Assembly: GCA_020638555.1 (NCBI GenBank)
Contig: JACKII010000002.1
Coordinates: 310,001-374,000 of the forward strand
Direction: 5' to 3'
DNA from: Alphaproteobacteria bacterium
GTDB lineage: Bacteria > Pseudomonadota > Alphaproteobacteria > Bin95
Length of the DNA: 64,000 bases
Shown here: piece after piece, positions 19,529 through 28,336 of the stretch
Numbering within the stretch: position 1 is the first letter of the stretch
Layout: each line of letters opens with the position of its first letter
Notes under the pieces: generated by a model
Databases searched by the model: none
Seen by the model: the letters and a program-made list of their open reading frames with translations, nothing else
What the model was told of the DNA's origin: nothing
Translations under genes and position numbers: made by a program

Positions 19529-20419
19529 TCAGCCGCGGCCCGCCAGCGCGTCGGCCAGCGCCAGCACCGCCCGGGCGCGGTCGGCCACCGGCACGTCGAC
19601 CATGATGCCGTCGACCGTGATCGCGCCCTGGCCCGCGGCGAGTGCCGCGTCATAGGCGTCGACGATCTTGCGGGCCTGGGCGATTTCCGCTTCCGACGGG
19701 CCGTAGACCTCGTTGCAGACCTTGACCTGGTTCGGATGGATGCAACTGGCCATGCGGAAGCCGGCGCGCTTGGAGTTGCGGAACACCTCGTAGAGCTTGT
19801 CCATGTCGCGGAATTCGGCGATGGAGCCGATGAAGCCCGCCGGCGACAGGCCGGCGGCACGGGCGCAGGCGATGATCTGTTGCTTCGGGCCGTAGAGCGT
19901 TTCCGGGCAGGATTCCATGCCCATGGAGAGCGCGAAATCCTCCGAGCCCAGCGACAGCGAGATCATGCGCGGGCTGGCAAACGCGATCTCGCGGGCGTTC
20001 AGATAGCCTTCCGCCGTCTCGATCAGCGGGCAGAGGAAGGTGTGGCCCTGGGGCAGGCCCTTTTCCGCTTCCACCTCCGAGACGACCTGGGCGACCTCCT
20101 TCACATGGGCGGCGGTGTCGGTCATCGGCAGCAGCAGGGCGACCACGTCCTCGGAGACGGCGGCCTCGATATCCTTCACCGCCAGCCGCCAGGGGCGGTT
20201 GATGCGGACGGTGACGTCCAGGCCCTGGGCGGCCAGGCGCTTCGCGACGCCGGGCAGGGCGGCGCGGGCGGCGTCCTTGGCGTTGGGCGCGACCGCGTCC
20301 TCCAGATCGAGAATGATGGCGTCCGCGCCGGAGCCGGGCGCTTTCTCGATGAATTTTTCCGAGGTGGTGGGGACGAACAGCATGGAGCGCCAGACGGGGC
20401 GCGGGCGAGGGGCGGTCAT
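19529..20419 (-). CDS. CitE-like HpcH/HpaI family lyase
   Basis: A cytosolic 296-residue TIM-barrel enzyme of the CitE/malyl-CoA lyase family. It begins RSMLFVPTTSEKFIEKAPGS and contains ILDLEDAVAP (substrate and metal region), RINRPW, CPLIETAEGYLNAREIAFAS and SLGSEDFALSMG with the Mg-binding Glu and Asp. The C-terminal part ends near VDVPVADRARAVLALADAL. Substrates are probably a hydroxyacyl-CoA, but malyl-, citramalyl- or methylmalyl-CoA cannot be told apart here. It is upstream of phaC on the same strand with 105 bases between. Confidence 0.88.
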   Translation of the reverse strand: MTAPRPRPVWRSMLFVPTTSEKFIEKAPGSGADAIILDLEDAVAPNAKDAARAALPGVAKRLAAQGLDVTVRINRPWRLAVKDIEAAVSEDVVALLLPMTDTAAHVKEVAQVVSEVEAEKGLPQGHTFLCPLIETAEGYLNAREIAFASPRMISLSLGSEDFALSMGMESCPETLYGPKQQIIACARAAGLSPAGFIGSIAEFRDMDKLYEVFRNSKRAGFRMASCIHPNQVKVCNEVYGPSEAEIAQARKIVDAYDAALAAGQGAITVDGIMVDVPVADRARAVLALADALAGRG

Positions 20420-20486
20420 GACGTCAGATCCTGTTTCTCCGAACTCTTGCCGGAGTCATACCGCCCTTGCCGGGCAATGCGAAGGG

Positions 20487-20795
20487 TCAAGGCGCGGTAT
20501 AGGACTCGGCCAGGTCGTAATGGCTGATCGTGCGTGCCTTCACCAGTTCGGCCTCGTCCGGGTGGATGTGCGCCGATTGCCAGTCTTCGCCGACGAACGC
20601 CTTCATGGCCTCCAGGTCCTTCCAGACCATCACCATACTGAAGTCATTGGGTGTTTCCGGTCGTGGCACCGAAGCGGTCAATGACACAAGCCCCGGCTGG
20701 CGTTTCATCAGCGGAAGCGCCGTGTTGCGGAAGAAGTCTTCGAACTCTGCCCGCTTCCCGTCCTGAACGGTGACTTGAAAAATTCGGACGATCAT
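20487..20795 (-). CDS. Antibiotic biosynthesis monooxygenase (ABM) domain protein
   Basis: A 102-residue single ABM-domain protein with a ferredoxin-like dimeric fold: MIVRIFQVTVQDGKRAEFED, then PLMKRQPGLVSLTASV and MVMVWKDLEAMKAFVGEDW. Such proteins include cofactor-free monooxygenases, heme-degrading enzymes and others. No heme-ligand pattern can be assigned. It lies 68 bases upstream of the CitE-like gene on the same strand. Confidence 0.8.
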   Translation of the reverse strand: MIVRIFQVTVQDGKRAEFEDFFRNTALPLMKRQPGLVSLTASVPRPETPNDFSMVMVWKDLEAMKAFVGEDWQSAHIHPDEAELVKARTISHYDLAESYTAP

Positions 20796-20897
20796 CCCGG
20801 CGGTCCTCCCGATGATTGGACGGTCGGAAAACTATACCGGGAGGATGGGAGGAAACATAGACGATGGCCGGCACGGCCCAGAGGGGCGGAACCGGCC

Positions 20898-21962
20898 TCA
20901 GCGCCGCGGCAGGTCGACGAAATTCACATGCCCCATCTTGCGCCCCGGCCGCGCCTCGCCCTTGCCATAGAGATGCAGGTGCGCGGTCGGGTCGGCGAGA
21001 TAGCGGGCCCAGTCATCCACGGCGTCGCCCAGCAGGTTGCGCATGCGCGCCGGCGCCAGCACCGCGGTTCCGCCGAGCGGCAGGCCGCAGACCGCCCGCA
21101 CGCACTGCTCGAACTGGTCGGTCTGGCAGGCATCCATGCTCCAATGGCCCGAATTGTGCGGCCGCGGCGCCAACTCGTTCACCAGCAGGCCGCCATCCGG
21201 CAGCAGGAACATTTCCACCGCCACCAGCCCAACCAGATCGCCGTGCCGGGCGATGGACTCCGCCAGGGCAACGGCCTTGGCGGCGACGCTGTCGGCAACC
21301 GGCGCCGGCGCGATGGTTTCTGCCAGAATGTGGTTCTCGTGCCGGTTCTCCACTGGCGGGAAGCATTGCACCCTGCCATCCGCGCCGCGGGCGACGATGA
21401 CGGAGAGTTCGCGCTCGAACGGCACCACGGCCTCCAGCACGCACGGCACGCGACCCAGGCTCTCCCACGCCGCGGGCAGGTCGCTCGCATCGGCGACCCG
21501 CACCTGGCCCTTGCCGTCATAGCCGCTCTGGGCGGTCTTGAGGATGCCGGGGAAGGAGAGGCCGGGCTGGGTCAGGTCGGCCGCGGTGGCGATGGCCTTG
21601 TAGGCCGCGACCTCGGCGCCGGCGGCCTGGACGAAGGCCTTTTCGCGGCGACGGTCCTGGGCGACGCGCAGCCAGTCCGGCGCGGGCCGCACGGGCGTGG
21701 TGGCGGCGATGGTCTCGGCGGCGTCGACGGGCACGTTCTCGAATTCGTAGGTGACGACATCGCAGGCCGCGGCGAAGGCCTTCAGGGCTGCGGTGTCGTC
21801 ATAGCCGGCGTGCGTGGCCGCGGCGCAAACCTGTTCGGTGGGGTTGTCGGCCTCGGGCGCGAACACGTGCACGCGATAGCCGAGGCGGGCGGCGGCCAAC
21901 GCGAACATGCGTCCCAGTTGGCCACCGCCAAGGACGCCGATGGTGGCACCGGGGGCGATCAT
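20898..21962 (-). CDS. purK: N5-carboxyaminoimidazole ribonucleotide synthase
   Basis: A cytosolic ATP-grasp enzyme of 354 residues that carboxylates AIR with bicarbonate and ATP in purine synthesis. It starts IGVLGGGQLGRMFALAAARL and contains VTYEFENVP, GYDGKGQVRV (ATP loop), LVGLVAVEMFLL and NELAPRPHNSGHWS with the metal ligands. Its start overlaps the end of purE by four bases. Confidence 0.97.
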   Translation of the reverse strand: MIAPGATIGVLGGGQLGRMFALAAARLGYRVHVFAPEADNPTEQVCAAATHAGYDDTAALKAFAAACDVVTYEFENVPVDAAETIAATTPVRPAPDWLRVAQDRRREKAFVQAAGAEVAAYKAIATAADLTQPGLSFPGILKTAQSGYDGKGQVRVADASDLPAAWESLGRVPCVLEAVVPFERELSVIVARGADGRVQCFPPVENRHENHILAETIAPAPVADSVAAKAVALAESIARHGDLVGLVAVEMFLLPDGGLLVNELAPRPHNSGHWSMDACQTDQFEQCVRAVCGLPLGGTAVLAPARMRNLLGDAVDDWARYLADPTAHLHLYGKGEARPGRKMGHVNFVDLPRR

Positions 21963-22474
21963 GAGTCGGACGGAGCCTCTTGCACGGCGTCGGTCTGCGC
22001 CTGGCGCAGAGCGTCCAGCCGCTCGGCCAGGGCGGGGTCGGTGGTGGCCAGCATGGCGGCGGCCAGCAGGCCGGCATTCGCGGCCCCGGCCTCGCCGATG
22101 GCGAGCGTGCCGACGGGAATGCCCTTGGGCATCTGCACGATGGACAACAGGCTATCCCAGCCGCTCAACGCCCGGCTTTGCACCGGCACGCCGAGGACGG
22201 GCAGCGGCGTCATGGACGCGACCATGCCCGGCAGGTGGGCGGCGCCGCCGGCGCCGGCGATGATCACCCGCAACCCCCGGTCCTTCGCCGCCTTGGCATA
22301 GGCGACCAGCCGGTCTGGCGTGCGGTGGGCTGAGACGATGCGGGCCTCGTACGGCACCTGCAAAGCGTCCAACATTTCCGCGGCCAAGCGCATGGTCGGC
22401 CAGTCCGACTGACTGCCCATCACGATGCCAACCAAGGCGGCCGCGTCGGTTTGATTGATCTGTGGCAACAACAC
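21959..22474 (-). CDS. purE: 5-(carboxyamino)imidazole ribonucleotide mutase
   Basis: A 171-residue class I PurE that rearranges N5-CAIR to CAIR, working with PurK. Signatures are VGIVMGSQSDWPTM, IVSAHRTPDRLVAYA with the catalytic His, and IIAGAGGAAHLPGMVAS. The C-terminal helix region is typical. It is first in the purE-purK pair and overlaps purK by four bases. No purine riboswitch was seen in the 62 bases upstream. Confidence 0.97.
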   Translation of the reverse strand: MLLPQINQTDAAALVGIVMGSQSDWPTMRLAAEMLDALQVPYEARIVSAHRTPDRLVAYAKAAKDRGLRVIIAGAGGAAHLPGMVASMTPLPVLGVPVQSRALSGWDSLLSIVQMPKGIPVGTLAIGEAGAANAGLLAAAMLATTDPALAERLDALRQAQTDAVQEAPSDS

Positions 22475-22536
22475 TCACCATCGCGAGCCACGACCGGCTC
22501 GCATCGATACCCTCGAAAACTGCCCGTTTCGGGCGG

Positions 22537-22746
22537 TCAGGCGATCAGGTCGGGTCGGGCAAAGCCTTCGATCCGTTCGATCTCGTCCCGCAGGGACAGC
22601 TTGCGTTTCTTGAGCCGTTGCACCTGAACCTGATCGTACGGGGCGTGTTCGGTCAGGGTCGCAATCGCGTAATCCAGGTCGCGATGTTCGGCGCGAAGCA
22701 TTTCCAGCTTTTGATCCGGCTTGCTGATCCCGGTGTCATCTGCCAT
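22537..22746 (-). CDS. DUF465 (YdcH-like) protein
   Basis: A 69-residue helical protein with the family pattern KLEMLRAEHRDLDYAIATL and QVQRLKKRKLSLRDEIERIE, a short coiled-coil hairpin. The function is not established. The start MADDTG at 22746 is preferred over an ATG at 22761 because the family is compact. It is 62 bases upstream of purE on the same strand and may share a transcript with it. Confidence 0.85.
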   Translation of the reverse strand: MADDTGISKPDQKLEMLRAEHRDLDYAIATLTEHAPYDQVQVQRLKKRKLSLRDEIERIEGFARPDLIA

Positions 22747-22853
22747 GGGGGCTCCATGCATGGTTTTGCACTTCTCAACAGCAACCGCAGCAATTGGCTA
22801 TGCCGCAGTGTTGCATTCTAACCTGACCGAATTACGGGAGTCGATGACGAACC

Positions 22854-23345
22854 GTGGATGAGACGATTGATCCTGTGGACGGGTTTTGGACATTTGCCCT
22901 GCGCATTTACGCTCTTCCCGAAGTCGCTGCACAAATGCTGGATTGGCAGGAGCGACGGGGCGCGAACGTGAACCTGGCATTGTTGTGCCTGTGGGCGGCG
23001 GAGCGGGGGCGGAGCCTGGATCGTGCCGCGTGCGACCGGGCGGAACGGGCCATTGCCGGCTGGCATGCGGCCGCGGTCGCGCCGCTGCGCGGTCTGCGGC
23101 GGCGGCTGAAGGCCGACTGGGCCGGCCTCGCAAGGACGGCGGAGCCAACCCGGCACGCCGTTCTGGCGGCCGAGCTGGAGGCCGAGCGGGCGGAGCAGGC
23201 GCTGTTGCTGTCCGCGCTCGCGCCCTGGCCGGCGCCCGAGGCCCGACGATCGCCGATTCGGCCGCTGGCCCGGGCGAATCTCCTCGCCTATCTGGGCAGG
23301 GCAGCGGCGGCGGAGATCGATGCGCTGCTGGACGCCGTCGGCTGA
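22854..23345 (+). CDS. TIGR02444-type conserved protein
   Basis: A 163-residue soluble helical protein with the family start FWTFALRIYALPEVAAQMLD and NVNLALLCLWAAERG. The function is unknown. The start is a GTG at 22854, with GGGAG 13 bases before it. Its last 58 bases overlap the 3' end of the convergent acetyltransferase gene. Confidence 0.75.
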   Translation: MDETIDPVDGFWTFALRIYALPEVAAQMLDWQERRGANVNLALLCLWAAERGRSLDRAACDRAERAIAGWHAAAVAPLRGLRRRLKADWAGLARTAEPTRHAVLAAELEAERAEQALLLSALAPWPAPEARRSPIRPLARANLLAYLGRAAAAEIDALLDAVG

Positions 23346-23812
23346 AGCGTCCCGGCGGCCGGCGGCAGGGCGTCGCCGATGCAGCGGGCCAGCAGCCGGT
23401 GCTGCTGCTCGTTCGGCATGGACACGCCCCAATTGCTGGCGGGCAGGAAGCCGAAACGGCGATAATAGTCGAAGTCTCCGACCAGAAAGACGTGCCGCCA
23501 GTCCTCGGCGGCGGCCGCCGCCAGCGAGGCCGCGACCAGCGCCCGGCCAATGCCCCGGTTGGCCCAGTCGGGCTCGACCGCGAGCGGCCCCAGCAGCAGC
23601 ACGGTCTCGCCTTCCAGCAGCATCGGCCAGTACTGGATCGAGCCGATCAGCCGGCCCTCGTACAGCGCGACCCGGGCGAGCGAGGCCACCTCGTCGACGC
23701 CGTCGCGAAAGCGGTAGCTGGTCTTGGCGTGCCGGTTCGGGCCGAAGCTACGGTCCAGCAGGTCTTGGATCCGGGCGGAATGGGCAGGGGCGGTGGGAAG
23801 GATGGCAACCAT
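23288..23812 (-). CDS. GNAT family N-acetyltransferase
   Basis: A 174-residue acetyltransferase-like protein. It has the GNAT core LLLGPLAVEPDWANRGIGRAL with the acetyl-CoA loop, followed by HVFLVGDFDYYRRFGFLPAS. The acceptor is unknown. The C-terminal 19 residues (Ala- and Ser-rich) are encoded in the overlap with the convergent TIGR02444-type gene and are probably not structural. Confidence 0.85.
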   Translation of the reverse strand: MVAILPTAPAHSARIQDLLDRSFGPNRHAKTSYRFRDGVDEVASLARVALYEGRLIGSIQYWPMLLEGETVLLLGPLAVEPDWANRGIGRALVAASLAAAAAEDWRHVFLVGDFDYYRRFGFLPASNWGVSMPNEQQHRLLARCIGDALPPAAGTLQPTASSSASISAAAALPR

Positions 23813-24044
23813 GAGAACAGCGTCCGACAGAAACAGGAAAAAATCGCGGAGGGTACGGGACCCGGAGCCTTGCCCCCTGCACGCGCACGGGCAAACGCCC
23901 CCGGTCCGTCAGGCGGGGCGATGCGAGGTCTGTCGTCGTCGCTGTTGCTGTGTCATACCGGGCCTCATAGCGCACATCGGGGCCGGCTCAAACGGAAAAG
24001 TTGGGCCGCGACAGAAAATCGACTAGCGTCCGCCGGTCCGCCCC

Positions 24045-24716
24045 ATGCCCGACCGGAACCCCAGGACCCTGGCCCCGATGACACCCGAGAAGATCGAAGC
24101 CTTCTTCGCCCGCCTCGCCGAGCGCACGCCGGAGCCGGTGACGGAGCTGGAATACACCAATGTCTACACGCTGCTGGTCGCCGTCGCGCTGTCGGCGCAG
24201 GCGACGGATGTCGGCGTGAACAAGGCGACGCGGGCGCTGTTCGCCAGGGTCTCGACGCCCGCGCAGATGCTGGCGCTGGGCGAGGAGGGGCTGAAGGCGC
24301 ACATCAAGACCATCGGCCTCTACAACTCCAAGGCGAAGAACGTCATTGCCATGGCCGAGAAGCTGATTGCCGAGCATGGCGGGGAGGTGCCCCGCGACCG
24401 GGCCGCGCTGGAGGCGCTGCCGGGGGTCGGGCGGAAGACGGCGAATGTGGTGCTGAACAATTACTGGGGCGAGCCGACCATCGCGGTCGACACCCACCTG
24501 TTCCGGGTCGCCAACCGCACCGGCATGGCGCCCGGCAAGACGCCGCTCGCGGTGGAAAAGGGGCTGGAGGCGGTGGTGCCGGACCACTACAAGCGCCACG
24601 CCCATCACTGGCTGATCCTGCACGGGCGCTATGTCTGCAAGGCGCGCAAGCCCGACTGCGTGAAATGCGCGGTGGCCGACCTTTGCTGTTTCGACGCCAA
24701 GGTGGTGGAGGCCTAG
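24045..24716 (+). CDS. nth: Endonuclease III
   Basis: A DNA glycosylase/AP lyase of 223 residues that removes oxidised pyrimidines in base excision repair. The helix-hairpin-helix motif LPGVGRKTANVVL holds catalytic K131; D149 lies in IAVDTHLFRVANRTG. The C-terminal [4Fe-4S] cluster uses C198, C205, C208 and C214 (CX6CX2CX5C). Either the ATG at 24045 or that at 24078 (MTPEKIEAFF) could start it; the latter gives the usual length. Confidence 0.97.
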   Translation: MPDRNPRTLAPMTPEKIEAFFARLAERTPEPVTELEYTNVYTLLVAVALSAQATDVGVNKATRALFARVSTPAQMLALGEEGLKAHIKTIGLYNSKAKNVIAMAEKLIAEHGGEVPRDRAALEALPGVGRKTANVVLNNYWGEPTIAVDTHLFRVANRTGMAPGKTPLAVEKGLEAVVPDHYKRHAHHWLILHGRYVCKARKPDCVKCAVADLCCFDAKVVEA

Positions 24717-24741
24717 CCGCGCCCCGGTTCTGCCACCGGCC

Positions 24742-25425
24742 CTACCAGATGCGGTGGAAGCGGTGGACCATGTAGGCGGTGCCGAGCGTCGGGCCGGCCA
24801 GGTTGACGAAGGGCACGGTGAACAGCAGCACCAGCAGCACGCCATCCATCCAGATCATCATGCGGTTCTGCCGCCGGGTGACCTTGGCCTCGGCCAGGGT
24901 GAGGCGGCGCAGGCCGACGGTCTCGAAATACTCGCGGCCGACCAGATAGCCGTTGACCGCGAAATACAGGATCAGGCCGGTGGGCGGCAGCAGCATCAGA
25001 ATCAGATAGACCGGCAGCAGCACCAGGTTGACCACGATCACCAGCACCGTCAGCTTCACCGCCGCGAGCACGCCTTCCACGATCGGAACTTCGCGCGCCG
25101 GCGGCGTGTTGGCGTAATAGCGTGCCTCGACGGCATCGCAGACGCTGTCCAGGAACAGGCTCTGGATGGTGAGGGCCACGGCCGGGAACAACAGCAGCGC
25201 CAGCACGCCGACCGCGAACGAGCCGAGAATCTCCACCAGTCCCAGGGCCTCCAACTGGCGGCCGAACCAGCCGTCGCCGCCGGTGTCGATGCCGCCCAGG
25301 AGCCAGGCGGAAACGGCGACCAGGCCCGCCAGCGTGATCGCGGACGCGACGAAGCCCAGCAGGACGGGGCGCAGCAGGCGCTTGTCGTCGAGTTGTGCGA
25401 GGACGCGGAGAATATCCGTCAGCAT
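24742..25425 (-). CDS. EI24/CysZ-like membrane protein
   Basis: A 227-residue inner-membrane protein with about four hydrophobic segments: LLGFVASAITLAGLVAVSAW, FAVGVLALLLFPAVALTIQS, a pair around LTVLVIVVNLVLLPVYLILM, and VLLVLLFTVPFVNL. The EI24 signature VNGYLVGREYFE and the Arg-rich loop RRLTLAEAKVTRRQN are present. E. coli CysZ of this family supports sulfate uptake; no cysteine-synthesis gene is near, so the role is open. Convergent with nth. Confidence 0.8.
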   Translation of the reverse strand: MLTDILRVLAQLDDKRLLRPVLLGFVASAITLAGLVAVSAWLLGGIDTGGDGWFGRQLEALGLVEILGSFAVGVLALLLFPAVALTIQSLFLDSVCDAVEARYYANTPPAREVPIVEGVLAAVKLTVLVIVVNLVLLPVYLILMLLPPTGLILYFAVNGYLVGREYFETVGLRRLTLAEAKVTRRQNRMMIWMDGVLLVLLFTVPFVNLAGPTLGTAYMVHRFHRIW

Positions 25426-25585
25426 AAAGGGTCATCCTGAAACGTGGGGAGGGCGCATGCTACTCGCCTGCGGCCGGCTGGCAACGGGACCGGCTGTCAT
25501 CCCGTCACGTTGTGGTCGGGCGGCTTTGTCTTGTAGCGTCCGCCGCTCGCTATATCTTCTCCGTAAGACCGTCAGGAACGAAGAA

Positions 25586-26578
25586 ATGACTGAAGCGACC
25601 CTCGATGTCGTCGGGATCGGCAATGCGATTGTCGACGTGCTGGCACATGTGGACGATGCCTTCATTCGCGACAACGGCCTGGAAAAGGGCGTGATGACCC
25701 TGATCGACGAGGCCCAGGCCGAGGCGATCTACACGAAAATGGGCAGCGCGATGGAAATGTCGGGCGGGTCCGCCGCCAATACCATCGCCGGCGTCGCCGC
25801 ACTCGGCGGCAAGGGCGGCTATATCGGCCGTGTCCGCAACGACCAGCTGGGTACGATTTTCGCCCATGACATCCGCTCCGGCGGCGTCGCCTTCACCTCC
25901 GCCGCGGCCACGACCGGCAAGAGCACGGCGCGCTGCTTCGTGTTCGTCACGCCCGATGCCGAGCGCACGATGATGACCTATCTCGGCGCCTGCACCGAAC
26001 TGGACAAGAGCGATATCGACGCCGATCTGATCGCCCGGGCCAAGGTCACCTATCTGGAAGGCTATCTCTGGGACGATCCCCGCGCCAAGGCGGCCATTGC
26101 CGATGCGGCGGAGATCGCCCACGCGCACGGCCGCAAGGTCGCGCTGACGCTCTCCGACCCGTTCTGTGTCGAGCGCCACCGCGACACGTTCCTGGAACTG
26201 ATCGCCGACCATATCGACATCCTGTTCGCGAACGAGCACGAGATCACCGCGCTGTTCCAGACCGACAGCTTCGAGGAAGCCGCCAAGCGCGTGTCGGCCT
26301 TCACCGGCGTCGGCGTGCTGACCCGCAGTGCCAAGGGTTCGGTCGTGGTCGCCGACGGCGAGCAGGTGAGCGTGCCGGCGCAGGCGGTGCCGAAAGTGGT
26401 CGACACGACCGGTGCCGGCGACCTGTATGCCGCGGGCTTCCTCTATGGCTACACCCAGGGCAAGGATTGGGCGACGTGCGCCGCGCTTGGCGGCCTGTGT
26501 GCCGCCGAGATCATCGGTCATATGGGGGCCCGGCCCGAGACATCCCTTGCCGATCTGGTCCGACAGCACGGGCTCTGA
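25586..26578 (+). CDS. PfkB-family kinase, adenosine kinase-like
   Basis: A 330-residue ribokinase-fold kinase. It starts DVVGIGNAIVDVLAHVDDAF and contains MSGGSAANTIAGVAALGGKG (substrate site) and VVDTTGAGDLYAAGFLYGY with the anion hole and catalytic Asp. This form in alphaproteobacteria is usually assigned to adenosine kinase, which returns adenosine to AMP. The ATG at 25586 follows CAGGAACGAAGAA. A longer open frame upstream is not needed. Its last 32 bases overlap the proposed start of the cyclase gene. Confidence 0.88.
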   Translation: MTEATLDVVGIGNAIVDVLAHVDDAFIRDNGLEKGVMTLIDEAQAEAIYTKMGSAMEMSGGSAANTIAGVAALGGKGGYIGRVRNDQLGTIFAHDIRSGGVAFTSAAATTGKSTARCFVFVTPDAERTMMTYLGACTELDKSDIDADLIARAKVTYLEGYLWDDPRAKAAIADAAEIAHAHGRKVALTLSDPFCVERHRDTFLELIADHIDILFANEHEITALFQTDSFEEAAKRVSAFTGVGVLTRSAKGSVVVADGEQVSVPAQAVPKVVDTTGAGDLYAAGFLYGYTQGKDWATCAALGGLCAAEIIGHMGARPETSLADLVRQHGL

Positions 26579-28277
26579 TCCGACGCGCCAGGGCGCGGGC
26601 GCGGGGCTCCAGGGCAACTGGGTCCAGCGCCTGCGCCTGTGGAGCGGCCTGGTGCTGATGGTCTTTGCGGCCTCGCATCTGGCCAATCACGCGATCGGCC
26701 TCTGGTCGCTGGCGGATGCGGAGGCCGCCCGTCTCTATTTCGTCGGGTTCTGGGACGGATGGGGCGGGACCGTGTTGCTGGCGGGCAGCGCGCTGGTGCA
26801 TGTGACGCTGGCGCTGGCGAAGCTGTATGCGGGCAAGACGCTGCGCCTGCCCTTGTGGCAATGGGCGCAACTGGGGCTGGGGCTTTCGATCCCGCTGCTG
26901 CTGGCCGATCACGTGATTGCCACCCGCATCGGCCAGGAGGTGCTGGGCTATGACGACCGATACGCACTCGTCACCCTGATGACCTGGCCCGGCAGCCGCT
27001 GGGACATGATCTGGCTCGTTGCCGTGGTGTGGCTGCATGGTTGCCTCGGCGTGCACTACTGGGCCCGATTGTACCGGTTCTATCCTCTGGTGCGCCCCTG
27101 GCTGTTGGGCGCTGCGGTGCTGTTGCCGGCGCTGGGCTTTGCCGGGTTCGCCGACATGGGCCAGGAGGTGCGGACCCTGGTCGAGGAAAACCCCGATTGG
27201 CTGCCGGACCTGTTCCGCCGGACGAATTTCGTGCCCGGCGCGGCACAGGCGTTCGTCGATACGGTCTCCAATCGGGTGAGTTGGGTGATTGTGGCCTTCC
27301 TCGTCAGCCTGGCTCTGGTCCGGGCGGTTCGGGTCGCAGGGGCGAGGCGGGGCGACATCACCCTGTCTTATCCGCACGAGCGCAAGATTTCCGTGCCCGT
27401 CGGCATCACCGTGCTGGAGGCCAGCCGGCGGTTCGGCATTCCCCATGCCTCGGTGTGCGGCGGTCGCGGCCGCTGTTCGACCTGTCGGGTGCGGATCGGC
27501 GCCGGGGCGGACCGCCTGCCGCCGCCGTCGGAAGCGGAGGAGCGGGTGTTGCAGCGGGTCTCGGCCCCGCCGGGGGTGCGGCTCGCCTGCCAGATCGTCG
27601 TCACCGGCCCGTTGGAAGTGACGCCGCTGCTGCCGAACGCGAGCCCCGCCAACGTTTTCAGCGACGACGAGGCGCGGCGCTATGGCGTCGAGCGCGAACT
27701 GGTCATCGTGTTCAGCGACATCCGCTCGTTCACGCATCTGGCCGAGCACCGCCTGCCCTATGATGTCGTCTTCCTGCTGAACCAGTATTTCAAGGCGATG
27801 GTGGAGCAGGTGGAGACGCATGGCGGCCATGTGGACAAGTTTGTCGGCGACGGCATGATGGCCCTGTTCGGCCTGGACACCGACCGCGGCACCGCCTGCC
27901 GGCAGGCGCTGGCGGCGGTGCAGGCCATGGCGCGCGAGCTGGACGTGCTGAACATCGACCTGGCGAGCGAGCTGCGCGAGCCGCTGCGCATCGGCATGGG
28001 CGTGCATGTGGGGCCGGTGATCGTCGGCCAGATCGGCTATGGCCCCGCGGCGCATCTGACCGCCATCGGCGACACGGTCAACGTGGCGAGCCGGCTGGAG
28101 CCGCTGACGAAACAGTTCCAGGCCGACGCCGTGATCTCGCTGGACGTCGCCGAGGCGGCGGGGCTGGACCCGTCCCGCTACCCGGCGGCCGAATTGCCCT
28201 TGCGCGGCCGTTCGCGGCCGCTGGCGACGCTGGTGATCCAGCATGCCGCCGATATCTGGGGGCCCGAGGCGGCATAG
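26547..28277 (+). CDS. CyaC-like adenylate cyclase: heme-b-type membrane anchor, [2Fe-2S] domain, class III cyclase
   Basis: From the proposed TTG start, 576 residues. Six hydrophobic helices (about 32-260) carry conserved-looking histidines H44, H48, H85, H122, H164 and H170 and resemble the SdhC/D-like diheme anchor of Sinorhizobium CyaC. A ferredoxin domain (about 270-360) has C304, C310, C313 and C348. The cyclase domain (about 385-560) has metal Asp residues in VFSDIRSFT and VGDGMMALFG, adenine-selecting K431, and GDTVNVASRLE with Asn and Arg. Thr replaces the second selecting residue, as in class IIIb. It probably links quinone or redox state to cAMP. The start is uncertain: GTG at 26499 is an alternative, and both overlap the kinase gene. 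Confidence 0.87.
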   Translation: MPIWSDSTGSDPTRQGAGAGLQGNWVQRLRLWSGLVLMVFAASHLANHAIGLWSLADAEAARLYFVGFWDGWGGTVLLAGSALVHVTLALAKLYAGKTLRLPLWQWAQLGLGLSIPLLLADHVIATRIGQEVLGYDDRYALVTLMTWPGSRWDMIWLVAVVWLHGCLGVHYWARLYRFYPLVRPWLLGAAVLLPALGFAGFADMGQEVRTLVEENPDWLPDLFRRTNFVPGAAQAFVDTVSNRVSWVIVAFLVSLALVRAVRVAGARRGDITLSYPHERKISVPVGITVLEASRRFGIPHASVCGGRGRCSTCRVRIGAGADRLPPPSEAEERVLQRVSAPPGVRLACQIVVTGPLEVTPLLPNASPANVFSDDEARRYGVERELVIVFSDIRSFTHLAEHRLPYDVVFLLNQYFKAMVEQVETHGGHVDKFVGDGMMALFGLDTDRGTACRQALAAVQAMARELDVLNIDLASELREPLRIGMGVHVGPVIVGQIGYGPAAHLTAIGDTVNVASRLEPLTKQFQADAVISLDVAEAAGLDPSRYPAAELPLRGRSRPLATLVIQHAADIWGPEAA

Positions 28278-28336
28278 ACTTTTGCGCGCTTTGGCGGCAC
28301 ACTCGCCCGACCAAGCCGAACGCTGGAACCCGAACC

